A stretch of 64,000 bases of DNA from JAHEJN01 sp963787285 (GCA_963787285.1 CAWBCM010000001.1:310001-374000), one strand, 5' to 3'; shown: positions 43,702 to 53,129, counted from the stretch's first letter. Translations and numbers: made by a program. Notes: generated by a model from the sequence alone, not told the origin.

Positions 43702-44809
43702 CGAAGAGGACGACGGGCTTCACGACCTTGCCGCTCAGGCTGTCGGCCGCAGCCTGGTTGATCTCGCTGATGGGGTACTCCACGATGAGCTCGTCGAAGG
43801 GGAACTTGCCCTCGGCGTTGAGCTTGGCCAGGTAGGGGATGAACTCGTGCGTGCGGCTGCTGCCCTCGACCACCCCCATGATCTTGCGGCCGGTGATGAG
43901 CGTGACGTAGTGGAACGTGATCTCGGGACTACCGACCCCGGCCATTCCGAGCTGGCCGGTGAAGGTCAGCGCCTCGAAGGCGGCCACCACGAGCTCGGCA
44001 AACCCGGTGGTGTCGAAGACATGGTCGGCCCCGCCGCCGGTGATGGCCAGGATCTGCTCGTTCACCTCGGCCGGCGAGCCGCTGATGCCGTGGGTGGCGC
44101 CGTAGTGCTTGGCCAGCTCAAGGCGCGACTCGTGCCGGTCGACCGCGATGACCGTGCCGGCTTCGGCGATCTTGGTGGCCATCACGGCGGCCAGGCCGAG
44201 CGAGCCCACACCCAGGATCACGACGCTGTCGCCGGGCTGCACGTTCAGTGTGTTGAGGATCGCGCCGGCGCCGGTCTGGATGCCGCAACCCAGCGGGCCC
44301 AGCTTCGCGAGGGGATACGACTTGTCGACCTTCACCGCCGAATGGCCGGCCACCACCGAGTGCGACGCGAACGACGACTGGCCGAAGAAGTGCGAGCCCA
44401 TGGGTTCGCCGGCCGAATCGGTGAACGCCGATGTGCCGTCGAGTCTCCCGGGCGGGGACCCCACGTTCTTCAGGTTGAGTGGGTTGAAGGTGTGGCAGCC
44501 GAACGGTTCGCCGGCCACGCACGACCGGCACTCGCCACATGCGTCGAAGCTCAGCACCACATGGTCGCCCGGGACCACGTGGGTGATGTCGGCGCCGACC
44601 GCCTCGACCACACCGGCCCCCTCGTGGCCGAACACGATCGGGCCCATGAACAGCTCGGGAGGAAGCTCACGCGACAACAGGTCGGTGTGGCAAACGCCCG
44701 TACCGACCATGCGCACCACCACCTCGTCGGCTCGCGGTTCGCCGAGCTCGAGGTCCTCGATCTCGAACGACGACTCGGGCGAACGCAGAACAGCGGCAGT
44801 GACCTTCAT
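43697..44809 (-). CDS. zinc-dependent alcohol dehydrogenase, aryl/benzyl-alcohol type
   Basis: A 370-residue MDR protein. Catalytic-zinc ligands are in GVCHTDLL, GHEGAG and later C, and the structural-zinc cysteines in CGECRSCVAGEPFGC. The Rossmann motif is VILGVGSLGLAAV, followed by AVDRHESRLELAKHYGATH. SPPGRLDGTSAF and GCGIQTGAGAILNTL match the aryl-alcohol/benzyl-alcohol and formaldehyde-dehydrogenase branch. It is likely NAD-dependent. It is divergent from the ProA-like dehydrogenase, with which it may share a 91-base promoter region. Confidence 0.85.
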   Translation of the reverse strand: MKVTAAVLRSPESSFEIEDLELGEPRADEVVVRMVGTGVCHTDLLSRELPPELFMGPIVFGHEGAGVVEAVGADITHVVPGDHVVLSFDACGECRSCVAGEPFGCHTFNPLNLKNVGSPPGRLDGTSAFTDSAGEPMGSHFFGQSSFASHSVVAGHSAVKVDKSYPLAKLGPLGCGIQTGAGAILNTLNVQPGDSVVILGVGSLGLAAVMATKIAEAGTVIAVDRHESRLELAKHYGATHGISGSPAEVNEQILAITGGGADHVFDTTGFAELVVAAFEALTFTGQLGMAGVGSPEITFHYVTLITGRKIMGVVEGSSRTHEFIPYLAKLNAEGKFPFDELIVEYPISEINQAAADSLSGKVVKPVVLFD

Positions 44810-44887
44810 ATCGGGGACCCCCGGGGAGATGTGTCGGACTGCATTGTCCCGTGCGATCAACCCACCGTCCAACCCGGAGGGCACTGG

Positions 44888-44893
44888 TACCGT
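44888..44893 (+). promoter_or_regulatory. -10 element (TACCGT) of the ProA-like gene
   Basis: TACCGT ends seven bases before ATG 44901, and no ribosome site is visible. It lies in the divergent intergenic region. Confidence 0.4.
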
Positions 44894-44900
44894 CGCGTCC

Positions 44901-46409
44901 ATGTCGGAGGCCTCCACCGAACTCGTCGCCCTCGAGGCGGGCATGCCCATCGTGTTCGGCGCCAACCGCGTCACCCATGTGCCGGCCGAGCTGGCCGAGG
45001 CGTTCGAGCCCGGCGATCGCCTCGTGGTCGTGCAGACCACCGGCGCTCTCCTGCACGTGCCGGCCGACGTGTGGGCTACCGCCACCGATGCCGTCGGTCG
45101 GGCCCACGAGGCGTTCCGGGCCATGGGCTCGGTGTCCGACGATTCGATCTCGCGGTTCTACACCGAGTTCGCCGACCGCCTCGCCGACGCCAGCACGTTC
45201 GCACCGATCGCGGAGGCCAACCTCGGCGACATCGCCGCCGCCCAACAGCGCGGCCGCAGCACGACCCGCCTCGAGCTCACCGCCACCATGCGAGCCGACA
45301 TGATCGCCGGTCTCCACGGTTGGCGCGACCTCCCTGCCGCCCGGGGCTCCACGCTCCGGTCGGTCGACCACGACGGTTGGCGCCTCGATCTGCTCACCGC
45401 GGGGCTCGGACCGGTCGGCTTCGTGTTCGAGGGGCGGCCGAACGTGTTCGCCGACGCCACCGGGGTGCTGCGTTCGGGCAACACGGTGGTCTTTCGCATC
45501 GGCTCCGACGCGCTCGCCACCGCGCAGGCCATCGTCGAACATGCCCTCGACCCGGCCCTGGCTGCGGCCGACCTCCCCGAGGGAGCCGCGTCGCTGGTGG
45601 CCAGTGCGTCGCGGGCCGCCGGCTGGGCGATGTTCTCCGACTCCCGCCTGGCCCTCGCCGTGGCCAGAGGCTCGGGTGCGGCCGTCGACCAGTTGGGCGC
45701 CGTCGCCCGGCAGGCCGGGATAGCGGTGAGCCTGCACGGCACCGGCGGGGCCTGGATCGTGGCCGACGCGACCGCCGACGCCGATTGGCTGGCCGCAGTC
45801 GTCTACCACTCGCTCGACCGCAAGGTGTGCAACACACTCAACACCTGCTGCATCGTGGCCGACCGCGCCGACGACCTCGTCCCGGTGTTTCTCGACGCCC
45901 TGCATCGCGCCGGCGAACGGCGAGGTGCCACCAGCAAGCTGCACGTGATCGATGCGCAGGCGCGCCGCGTCCCGGCCGAGTGGTTCGACGTCGCCGACAT
46001 CGTGCGGCCTCAGGGGCCCGTGGCCGAACCCCGCACCGAGACACTCGGCTGGGAGGACCTCGGCCACGAGTGGGAGTGGGAGGACAGCCCCGAGGTCACC
46101 CTCGCCATCGTCGATTCGGTCGATCAGGCCGTCGACCTCTTCAACGACGTGTCGCCGCGGTTCGCCGCCAGCCTGGTGTCGTCCGACCCTGCGGCTCACG
46201 ATCGCTTCTACGAGCGGATCGACTCACCGTTCGTCGGGAACGGCTTCACCCGCTGGGTCGACGGCCAGTACGCCTTGAACACTCCCGAGCTGGGCTTGTC
46301 GAACTGGCAGCACGGGCGACTGTTCGGCCGCGGTGGAGTGCTGTCGGGTGACACCGTGTTCACCGTCCGCTGTCGGGCCCACCAAGGCGAGCCCGATATC
46401 GGCCGCTGA
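44901..46409 (+). CDS. aldehyde dehydrogenase-fold protein, glutamate-5-semialdehyde dehydrogenase-like
   Basis: A 502-residue protein. The C-terminal 400 residues resemble ProA: GPVGFVFEGRPNVFADATGV, LRSGNTVVFRIGSDAL, and the catalytic Cys in DRKVCNTLNTCCIVADRADD. The end NGFTRWVDGQYALNTPELGL is also ProA-like. It is about 80 residues longer than typical ProA because of an N-terminal extension, and no proB is nearby. It may reduce an acyl phosphate or oxidise another aldehyde. Pairing with the divergent Zn-alcohol dehydrogenase suggests alcohol/aldehyde metabolism. Proline synthesis remains possible. Confidence 0.7.
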   Translation: MSEASTELVALEAGMPIVFGANRVTHVPAELAEAFEPGDRLVVVQTTGALLHVPADVWATATDAVGRAHEAFRAMGSVSDDSISRFYTEFADRLADASTFAPIAEANLGDIAAAQQRGRSTTRLELTATMRADMIAGLHGWRDLPAARGSTLRSVDHDGWRLDLLTAGLGPVGFVFEGRPNVFADATGVLRSGNTVVFRIGSDALATAQAIVEHALDPALAAADLPEGAASLVASASRAAGWAMFSDSRLALAVARGSGAAVDQLGAVARQAGIAVSLHGTGGAWIVADATADADWLAAVVYHSLDRKVCNTLNTCCIVADRADDLVPVFLDALHRAGERRGATSKLHVIDAQARRVPAEWFDVADIVRPQGPVAEPRTETLGWEDLGHEWEWEDSPEVTLAIVDSVDQAVDLFNDVSPRFAASLVSSDPAAHDRFYERIDSPFVGNGFTRWVDGQYALNTPELGLSNWQHGRLFGRGGVLSGDTVFTVRCRAHQGEPDIGR

Positions 46410-46703
46410 CTACAGCTCGTGCTGCACCGCCGAGCGGGCCGACAGGTACGGCCGGATGAGCTCGGCGATCACCTGCTGGTGCACGGGATGGTCGCGGTAC
46501 GCCTGCCAGCCGGCACGATTGTCGCAGTCGGCCACCACGGCGAGGTCGGCGTTGCCCTCGGCCACCCCGGCGTCGGTACCGATGACGTAGCTCTTCAGCT
46601 CGGGAATGTGGGCCGGCAGCTCCGACAGGGCTTCGACCACCCGCGCGACATGGCCCTCCGGGGCGTCGTCGCGAAAGGTGAGCAGTACGACGTGACGAAA
46701 CAT
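46410..46703 (-). CDS. Dabb-domain (stress-responsive A/B barrel) protein
   Basis: A 97-residue protein with FRHVVLLTFRDDAP at the N-terminus and DLAVVADCDNRAGWQAYRDH, HPVHQQVIAELIRPYL toward the end: the dimeric alpha-beta barrel (Dabb) fold. Members include cyclases, small oxygenases and stress proteins; no catalytic assignment is possible. GGAGG lies five bases before ATG 46703. It is convergent with the ProA-like gene and 34 bases from the synthetase gene. Confidence 0.8.
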   Translation of the reverse strand: MFRHVVLLTFRDDAPEGHVARVVEALSELPAHIPELKSYVIGTDAGVAEGNADLAVVADCDNRAGWQAYRDHPVHQQVIAELIRPYLSARSAVQHEL

Positions 46704-46737
46704 GGCGTCCTCCGGGATCGGCGTCGCTACGAGTGTG

Positions 46738-48249
46738 TCAGGCCCGGCCGAGCAGGTGCTTTTGCACCTTGCCCATGGCGTTGCGCGGGAGCTGGTCGAC
46801 GAGGTGGACGAGCCGGGGTTGTTTGAAGGCGGCGAGCCGGTCGACCAGGGCGGCCCGCACGGCGTCGGGATCGATCGGTGCGTCGGTGGTGATCCAGGCG
46901 GTCACGACCTCACCCCACTCGGCGTCGGGAGTGCCGGTGACTGCGGCGTCGGTCACACCAGGAAGGCGCCGCAGCTCGTCCTCGATCTCACGGGGGTACA
47001 CGTTGAACCCACCCGAGATGATGAGCTCCTTCGCCCGCCCGTTGAGCGTGAGGTAGCCGTCGTCGCTGAGCTCGCCGATGTCGCCGGTGCGGAACCAGCC
47101 CTCGACGAAAGCCTCCCGATTCGCCTCGGGGCGGTTCAGGTACCCCCCGAACACGTTCGGGCCCCGCACCTGTACCTCGTTCGTGGCCGGATCGAGGCGG
47201 AGCTCGAGCCCCGGCAGCGGTCGCCCGACCGTGCCCGCTCGGCGCTCGCCGTCGTAGGGATTCGACACGAGCATGCAGGTCTCGGTCATGCCGTAGCGTT
47301 CCACCACCTTCTGCCCGCTGAGCTCTTCGAAGGCCCGGTGCAGATCGGCCGGCAGCGGCGCCGAGCCCGACACGCACAACCGCAAGCGTGCCAGCTCGGG
47401 GGCCCGAGGCGAGTCGACGAGCCGGCGATACATGGTGGGCACGCCGAAGAACATGGTGGCGTCGTTGGCCACGGCGGCGTCGATCACGGCGTCGACCTCG
47501 AACTTCGGCACCAGCACGGCGGAGGCTCCGGCGAGCAGCGTGCCGTGCAGGCCGACGCCGAGCCCGTGCATGTGGAAGAGCGGGAGCGCCAGCACGAGGC
47601 GATCGCCGGCGGTCCACCGCCATGCGAGCCGTAGGGCCTCGGCCCCCGCGAGCAGGTTCGCGTGGGTGAGCAGCGCTCCCTTGGGTGCACCGGTCGTGCC
47701 CGACGTGTAACCGATGAGGGCGGGATGGTCGGGTGTCATCGCATCGAGCGGGGGCGGCGGCCCATCGGCGAGGTCGACGTCGGGTCCGATCACGACCGAC
47801 GGTCGATGGTCGAGCTCGGGCGAGGTGGCCCACGCCCGTCGCTCGGCGTCGTCGATGATCGCCGCCACCGGTTCGGCATCGTTGATCAGATGGTGTAGTT
47901 CGGGCTGGCGGTACGCCGGGTTGGCGGGCAGGGCGACCGCACCCATGCGGAGGACGGCGATGTGGGAGATGACCAGGTCGCGACCGGTCGCACAGCTCAT
48001 GAGCACCCGGTCGCCGGCGCGCACTCCTGCTGCGGTGAGGCGTCCGGCCACCGCCGTCGACTGCCGGTCCAGGTCGGCGCCGGTGAGCGGCGCGTCGCCC
48101 ATGCCGATCAGAACCGGTCGGTCCGGATGGGCTCGCCAGTTCGCCGTCCACGCCGCCGGCAGCGACCGGCGCCCCACGAGATCGACCTCGGAAGGGGTCA
48201 GCCCTGCGGGCAGGTGGGCGGCCCAGGCCGGTCGTGGCTCGTCGGTCAT
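46738..48249 (-). CDS. AMP-dependent acyl-CoA synthetase, malonyl-CoA synthetase-like
   Basis: A 503-residue ANL-superfamily enzyme with the P-loop GYTSGTTGAPKGALLTHANL, VVERYGMTETCML, hinge GWFRTGDIGELSDDGYLTLN, GRAKELIISGGFNVYPREIE and the catalytic Lys in LPRNAMGKVQKHLL. The terminal AMGKVQK and GGFNVYP motifs resemble MatB-type malonyl/methylmalonyl-CoA synthetases, though medium-chain or aromatic acids are possible. It would adenylate a carboxylate and load CoA. It is divergent from the ribosomal operon. Confidence 0.82.
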   Translation of the reverse strand: MTDEPRPAWAAHLPAGLTPSEVDLVGRRSLPAAWTANWRAHPDRPVLIGMGDAPLTGADLDRQSTAVAGRLTAAGVRAGDRVLMSCATGRDLVISHIAVLRMGAVALPANPAYRQPELHHLINDAEPVAAIIDDAERRAWATSPELDHRPSVVIGPDVDLADGPPPPLDAMTPDHPALIGYTSGTTGAPKGALLTHANLLAGAEALRLAWRWTAGDRLVLALPLFHMHGLGVGLHGTLLAGASAVLVPKFEVDAVIDAAVANDATMFFGVPTMYRRLVDSPRAPELARLRLCVSGSAPLPADLHRAFEELSGQKVVERYGMTETCMLVSNPYDGERRAGTVGRPLPGLELRLDPATNEVQVRGPNVFGGYLNRPEANREAFVEGWFRTGDIGELSDDGYLTLNGRAKELIISGGFNVYPREIEDELRRLPGVTDAAVTGTPDAEWGEVVTAWITTDAPIDPDAVRAALVDRLAAFKQPRLVHLVDQLPRNAMGKVQKHLLGRA

Positions 48250-48306
48250 CTCCCGATCATTGCGCAGGATCCCGCCTCCGTGGCGAAAACACGCGGCCGC
48301 GCCGGG

Positions 48307-48335
48307 TTGTTGCCCTGCAACCGCGCGCATAGCCT
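48307..48335 (+). promoter_or_regulatory. candidate promoter of the rpsL operon (TTGTTG-17-TAGCCT)
   Basis: TTGTTG at 48307-48312 and TAGCCT at 48330-48335 are 17 bases apart, about 95 bases before the rpsL GTG. The intervening leader contains a small GGCCTGAGGCC hairpin. Confidence 0.5.
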
Positions 48336-48429
48336 TATCTGTCGGCCTGAGGCCGAGCGCGCTTCACGCGTCCATCACCAGAATCGCATCTCCAACACCG
48401 CTCTTCGACGACAAGGCAAGAGGCAAGAC

Positions 48430-48798
48430 GTGCCAACCATCCAGCAGCTGGTCCGCAAGGGCCGCCAGGACAAGTTCCGCAAGGAAAAGACGCCGGCGCT
48501 CAAGGGCGCTCCGCAGCGACGCGGGGTGTGCACGCGCGTCTACACGATGACGCCGAAGAAGCCGAACTCTGCGCTGCGCAAGGTCGCTCGTGTCCGTCTC
48601 ACCAGCGGCGTCGAAATCACCGCCTACATCCCGGGCGAGGGCCACAACCTCCAAGAGCACAGCATCGTTCTGGTGCGTGGTGGCCGTGTGAAAGACCTCC
48701 CTGGTGTGCGCTACAAGGTCATCCGGGGCACGCTCGACACGTCGGGCATCAACGGCCGCAAGCAGGCTCGCAGCCGCTACGGCGCAAAGAAGGACTAG
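48430..48798 (+). CDS. rpsL: 30S ribosomal protein S12
   Basis: A 122-residue decoding-centre protein with TIQQLVRKGR, TPKKPNSALRKVARVRL and the conserved loop KDLPGVRYKVIRG. K43 and K88 are the residues present in streptomycin-sensitive strains. GTG 48430 gives the standard N-terminus. It is the first gene of the str group (rpsL-rpsG-fusA-tuf). Confidence 0.97.
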   Translation: MPTIQQLVRKGRQDKFRKEKTPALKGAPQRRGVCTRVYTMTPKKPNSALRKVARVRLTSGVEITAYIPGEGHNLQEHSIVLVRGGRVKDLPGVRYKVIRGTLDTSGINGRKQARSRYGAKKD

Positions 48799-48802
48799 TC
48801 AC

Positions 48803-49273
48803 ATGCCACGTAAGGGTCCCGCCCCGCGCCGTGAGATCGTCGCCGATCCCATCTACGACTCCACCCTGGTCACCCAGGTCACCAACAAGGTCCTGCTCGA
48901 CGGCAAGCGCACCACCGCCGAACGCATCATGTACGGCGCCCTCGAGATCGTCGCCGAGAAGACCGGCGACGACCCCGCAGCCGTGCTCAAGCGTGCTCTC
49001 GACAACATCAAGCCTCCCCTCGAGGTCCGTAGCCGCCGCGTCGGTGGCGCCACCTATCAGGTTCCGGTCGAGGTTCGCCCCCGTCGGGCGTCGACCCTCG
49101 CCATCCGCTGGTTGGTCGACTTCGCCCGAGCCCGCCGCGAGCGCACCATGTCCGAGCGCCTCGCCAACGAGATCCTCGACGCCAGCAACGGCATCGGCGC
49201 TTCCATGAAGCGCAAGGAAGACCTCCAGAAGATGGCCGAGTCCAACAAGGCCTTCGCGCACTACCGCTGGTAG
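48803..49273 (+). CDS. rpsG: 30S ribosomal protein S7
   Basis: A 156-residue protein that nucleates 30S head assembly. Typical segments are PRREIVADPIYDSTLVTQVT, GGATYQVPVEVRPRRASTLA and MSERLANEILDASNG, ending in a conserved AFAHYRW. It follows rpsL by four bases and has standard length. Confidence 0.97.
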   Translation: MPRKGPAPRREIVADPIYDSTLVTQVTNKVLLDGKRTTAERIMYGALEIVAEKTGDDPAAVLKRALDNIKPPLEVRSRRVGGATYQVPVEVRPRRASTLAIRWLVDFARARRERTMSERLANEILDASNGIGASMKRKEDLQKMAESNKAFAHYRW

Positions 49274-49314
49274 TCGCAGCCCACCGAATCCCCCCGAAGA
49301 GATCGCACCCACCC

Positions 49315-51408
49315 ATGGCACGTCACCCCCTCGCCAGAACCCGCAACATCGGCATCATGGCCCACATCGACGCGGGCAAGACCACCACGACCGAGCGCAT
49401 CCTCTACTACACCGGCAAGAGCTACAAGATCGGTGAGGTCCACGACGGCGCCGCCACGATGGACTGGATGGAGCAGGAGCAGGAGCGGGGAATCACCATC
49501 ACCTCCGCGGCCACCACGGCGATGTGGAAAGACCACCGCATCAACATCATCGACACCCCGGGCCACGTCGACTTCACCGTCGAGGTCGAGCGCTCACTTC
49601 GCGTGCTCGACGGTGCCGTGGCCGTGTTCGACGGTGTCGCCGGCGTCGAGCCCCAGACCGAGACGGTCTGGCGTCAGGCCGACAAGTACCACGTGCCCCG
49701 CATGTGCTTCGTCAACAAGATGGACCGCACCGGCGCCGACTTCTTCTTCTGCCTCGACACCATCATGGATCGACTCACCCCCAACGTCGCCGTGATCCAG
49801 CTGCCCATCGGCGCCGAAGGCGACTACGTGGGCATGATCGACCTGGTGCAGATGAAGGCCCTGGTCTGGTCGAGCGAGGTCGACGAGAAAGACCTCGGTG
49901 CCACCTTCGAGACCGTCGAGATTCCCGAGAAGTACCTCGATCAGGCGGCCGAGTACCGCGAGCGTCTCATCGACAAGTTGTCCGAGTTCGACGAGAACGT
50001 GATGACGAAGTACCTCGAGGAAGAAGAGATCACCGTCGCCGATCTCAAGGCCGCCATCCGCGAGGGCACCCTCCACCACGACCTGGTACCGGTGCTCAAC
50101 GGCACCGCCTTCAAGAACAAGGGCGTGCAGCCTCTGCTCGACGCGGTCATCGACTATCTCCCGTCGCCGCTCGACGTTCCGCCCGTCCACGGCATCGACC
50201 CGAAGACCGAGGAAGACCTCTACCGCGACGCCGACGACAAGGAGCCCTTCGCGGCCCTTGCGTTCAAGATCATGACCGACCCCCACGTGGGCCGCCTCAC
50301 CTTCTTCCGCGTGTACTCCGGCACCCTCGAGAAGGGCGATCAGGTCATCAACACGCGCAGCGGCAACAAGGAGCGGCTCGGCCGCATCCTCGAGATGCAC
50401 GCCAACAGCCGCGAAGACATCGACATCGTGCGCACCGGCGACATCGCCGCCGGCATCGGTCTGAAGGACATCCGCACCGGTGACACGCTCACCAATGCCG
50501 ATCACATCATCACTCTCGAGCAGATGGAGTTCCCCGAACCGGTCATCCAGGTGGCGGTGGAACCGAAGACCAAGAGCGACCAGGACAAGATGTCCAAGGC
50601 CCTCATGGCGCTGTCGTCCGAAGACCCGACGTTCCGAGTCGAGACCGACGAGGAGACCGCCCAGACCCTCATCTCGGGCATGGGCGAGTTGCACCTCGAG
50701 GTGCTGGTCGATCGCATGATGCGCGAGTTCAACGTCGACGCCACGGTCGGCAAGCCCCAGGTGGCCTACCGCGAGACCATCAGCCAGCCGGTCATCAAAC
50801 ACACCTACACCCACAAGAAGCAGACGGGTGGATCGGGCCAGTTCGCCGAGATCACCTTCGACATGGAGCCGGCAGGCCCCGGCGGTGGGTTCAGCTTCGA
50901 AGACACCGTCACCGGCGGCCGGATCCCCAAGGAGTACATCCCTGCGGTCGGCAAGGGCATGGCCGCATCGATGACCAGTGGTGTGCTCGCCGGCTTCCCG
51001 TGCGTCGACGTGAAGGTCACCCTGACCGACGGCAAGTACCACGACGTCGACTCCAGCGACATGGCCTTCCAGATCGCCGGCACGATGGGCTTCAAAGAGG
51101 CGCTCCGCAGGGCCAAGCCCATCCTGCTCGAGCCGATCATGGCCGTCGAGGTCGTGACGCCCGACGACTACCTCGGTACCGTCGTCGGTGACCTCAACAG
51201 CCGTCGCGGCCAGGTGCAGGGCACCGGCCAGCGAGGCAACAACCAGGTGGTCGATGCGCTCGTGCCGCTGTCGGAGATGTTCGGGTATTCCACCGATCTT
51301 CGCTCCGCCACGCAGGGCCGAGCCACCTACACCATGCAGTTCGACTCCTACCAGCAGGCTCCTGGCAATGTCCAGGAGGAGATCGTCGCCCGTATTCGGG
51401 GCGAGTAG
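49315..51408 (+). CDS. fusA: elongation factor G
   Basis: A 697-residue translocation GTPase. The G1 motif is AHIDAGKTTTTERI, the switch II region DTPGHVDFTVEV and the G4 motif NKMD. Domain IV shows the loop THKKQTGGSGQFAE, and domain V the SRRGQ region. It uses C-ending codons strongly, as expected for a highly expressed gene here. It lies between rpsG and tuf. Confidence 0.97.
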   Translation: MARHPLARTRNIGIMAHIDAGKTTTTERILYYTGKSYKIGEVHDGAATMDWMEQEQERGITITSAATTAMWKDHRINIIDTPGHVDFTVEVERSLRVLDGAVAVFDGVAGVEPQTETVWRQADKYHVPRMCFVNKMDRTGADFFFCLDTIMDRLTPNVAVIQLPIGAEGDYVGMIDLVQMKALVWSSEVDEKDLGATFETVEIPEKYLDQAAEYRERLIDKLSEFDENVMTKYLEEEEITVADLKAAIREGTLHHDLVPVLNGTAFKNKGVQPLLDAVIDYLPSPLDVPPVHGIDPKTEEDLYRDADDKEPFAALAFKIMTDPHVGRLTFFRVYSGTLEKGDQVINTRSGNKERLGRILEMHANSREDIDIVRTGDIAAGIGLKDIRTGDTLTNADHIITLEQMEFPEPVIQVAVEPKTKSDQDKMSKALMALSSEDPTFRVETDEETAQTLISGMGELHLEVLVDRMMREFNVDATVGKPQVAYRETISQPVIKHTYTHKKQTGGSGQFAEITFDMEPAGPGGGFSFEDTVTGGRIPKEYIPAVGKGMAASMTSGVLAGFPCVDVKVTLTDGKYHDVDSSDMAFQIAGTMGFKEALRRAKPILLEPIMAVEVVTPDDYLGTVVGDLNSRRGQVQGTGQRGNNQVVDALVPLSEMFGYSTDLRSATQGRATYTMQFDSYQQAPGNVQEEIVARIRGE

Positions 51409-51461
51409 GCCTGCACGAACCCCGACACCCCCAAAACGAAACGACTACGAGGAACAAGGCA

Positions 51462-52649
51462 ATGGCCAAGGCAACTTTTGTGCGGAACAAGCCCCATGTG
51501 AATGTGGGGACGATGGGTCATATCGATCATGGTAAGACGACGTTGACGGCGGCGATTACGAAGGTGTTGTCCGAGAGTGTGGAGGGTTCGGCGTTTACGT
51601 CGTTCGAGAACATTGACAAGGCGCCTGAGGAGCGTGAGCGGGGGATTACGATCAATGTTTCGCATGTGGAGTATGAGACCGAGAATCGGCATTATGCGCA
51701 TGTGGATATGCCGGGGCATGCCGATTACATCAAGAACATGATTACGGGTGCGGCGCAGGTGGATGGCGCGATTTTGGTGGTGTCGGCGGCGGATGGTCCG
51801 ATGCCTCAGACCCGTGAGCATGTGTTGTTGGCTCGTCAGGTGGGGGTGCCGTCGATTGTGGTGGCGTTGAACAAGGTCGACATGGTCGATGATGACGAGT
51901 TGATCGAGTTGGTGGAGATGGAAGTTCGTGAGTTGTTGGATGAGTACGATTTTCCTGGGGATGACACGCCGATCATTCCGGTGTCGGCGTTGAAGGCGTT
52001 GGAGGGTGACCCGGATGCGGCGGCGCAGGTGTTGGCGTTGATGGCGGAGGTGGATTCCTATGTGCCGGAGCCGGTGCGGGATATGGACAAGCCGTTTTTG
52101 ATGCCGATCGAGGACGTGTTTTCGATTACGGGTCGGGGCACGGTGGTGACGGGCAAGGTCGAGCAGGGTGTGGTGCACACCGGTGACACGATCGAGATCG
52201 TGGGGATCAAGGACACCCAGACCACGACTTGTACCGGGGTGGAGATGTTCCGGAAGTTGTTGGATCAGGGTCAGGCGGGGGACAACATCGGGGCTCTGTT
52301 GCGGGGTATCGACAAGGATGATGTGCAGCGGGGTCAGGTGTTGGCGGCGCCCAAGAGCATCAATCCTCATACCCGGTTCGAGGCCGAGGTGTATGTGTTG
52401 ACCAAGGACGAGGGTGGCCGGCACAAGCCGTTTTTCAGTAACTACCGTCCGCAGTTCTATTTCCGGACCACCGATATCACCGGGTCGATTGCGTTGCCCG
52501 AGGGCACCGAGATGTGTATGCCCGGTGACAACACCACCATGACGGTGGAGTTGATCGCACCGATCGCGATGGATGAGGGTCTGCGGTTCGCCATCCGTGA
52601 GGGTGGCCGTACCGTAGGCGCCGGCGCCGTCACCAAGATCCTCGAATAG
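51462..52649 (+). CDS. tuf: elongation factor Tu
   Basis: A 395-residue GTPase that delivers aminoacyl-tRNA: GHIDHGKTTLTAAITKVL, the GITINVSHVEYET switch I region, DMPGHADYIKNM, NKVDMVDD. Length and motifs are standard. Unusually, codons ending in G and T (TTG, GTG, GAT, ATT, GGT) dominate from about 51480 to 52560, in contrast to fusA and rpsJ on either side; the extreme ends look normal. Gene conversion from a donor of different composition is a possible cause. Confidence 0.97.
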   Translation: MAKATFVRNKPHVNVGTMGHIDHGKTTLTAAITKVLSESVEGSAFTSFENIDKAPEERERGITINVSHVEYETENRHYAHVDMPGHADYIKNMITGAAQVDGAILVVSAADGPMPQTREHVLLARQVGVPSIVVALNKVDMVDDDELIELVEMEVRELLDEYDFPGDDTPIIPVSALKALEGDPDAAAQVLALMAEVDSYVPEPVRDMDKPFLMPIEDVFSITGRGTVVTGKVEQGVVHTGDTIEIVGIKDTQTTTCTGVEMFRKLLDQGQAGDNIGALLRGIDKDDVQRGQVLAAPKSINPHTRFEAEVYVLTKDEGGRHKPFFSNYRPQFYFRTTDITGSIALPEGTEMCMPGDNTTMTVELIAPIAMDEGLRFAIREGGRTVGAGAVTKILE

Positions 52650-52659
52650 GAAGCAACCA

Positions 52660-52980
52660 ATGGCAGCAAGTCAAAAGATCCGCATCCGCCTGAAGGCGTA
52701 CGACCACGAGATCATCGATCAGTCGACGAAGAAGATCGTCGAGACGGTCAAGCGCACCCAGGCCACCTTGCGGGGTCCGGTTCCGCTGCCGACCGAGAAG
52801 CATCGCTTCACGGTCATTCGTGGTCCGCACAAGGACAAGGACAGCCGAGAGCACTTCGAGATGCGCATCCACAAGCGCCTCCTCGACATCCTCGAGCCGT
52901 CGCCCAAGACGGTCGATTCGCTCCAGCGACTCGACCTTCCCGCCGGTGTCGACATCGAGATCAAGATCCAGACCGCCTGA
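52660..52980 (+). CDS. rpsJ: 30S ribosomal protein S10
   Basis: A 106-residue protein (QKIRIRLKAYDHEIIDQSTK, RGPVPLPTEKHRFTVIRGPH, KDSREHFEMRIHKRLLDI). It also serves in NusB-mediated antitermination in bacteria generally. It starts ten bases after tuf and is followed by a strong hairpin, not directly by rplC as in most bacteria. Confidence 0.96.
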   Translation: MAASQKIRIRLKAYDHEIIDQSTKKIVETVKRTQATLRGPVPLPTEKHRFTVIRGPHKDKDSREHFEMRIHKRLLDILEPSPKTVDSLQRLDLPAGVDIEIKIQTA

Positions 52981-53003
52981 CGGTCACCCCGATCATGCGT
53001 ACC

Positions 53004-53028
53004 AGAGCCGCCCGAACAGGGCGGCTCT
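53004..53028 (+). terminator. hairpin after rpsJ
   Basis: AGAGCCGCCC and its exact complement GGGCGGCTCT flank a five-base loop (GAACA), 24 bases after the rpsJ stop. There is no U-tract. It probably ends or attenuates the rpsL-rpsJ transcript. Confidence 0.6.
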
Positions 53029-53129
53029 GCCGCTGTCCGATGGGTGGAAACCCCATCGGTTTCTGGGAAGACGAGCCCCTTTCGGTCCTGCTGCTACATC
53101 GTCGCTCTGCCCGCACCGATCACCGAGAC

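Noticed and set aside
51348..52424. Long reverse-strand open frame through tuf.
   Set aside because: It is His/Arg/Leu-rich without family resemblance and is explained by the codon bias of tuf on the other strand.
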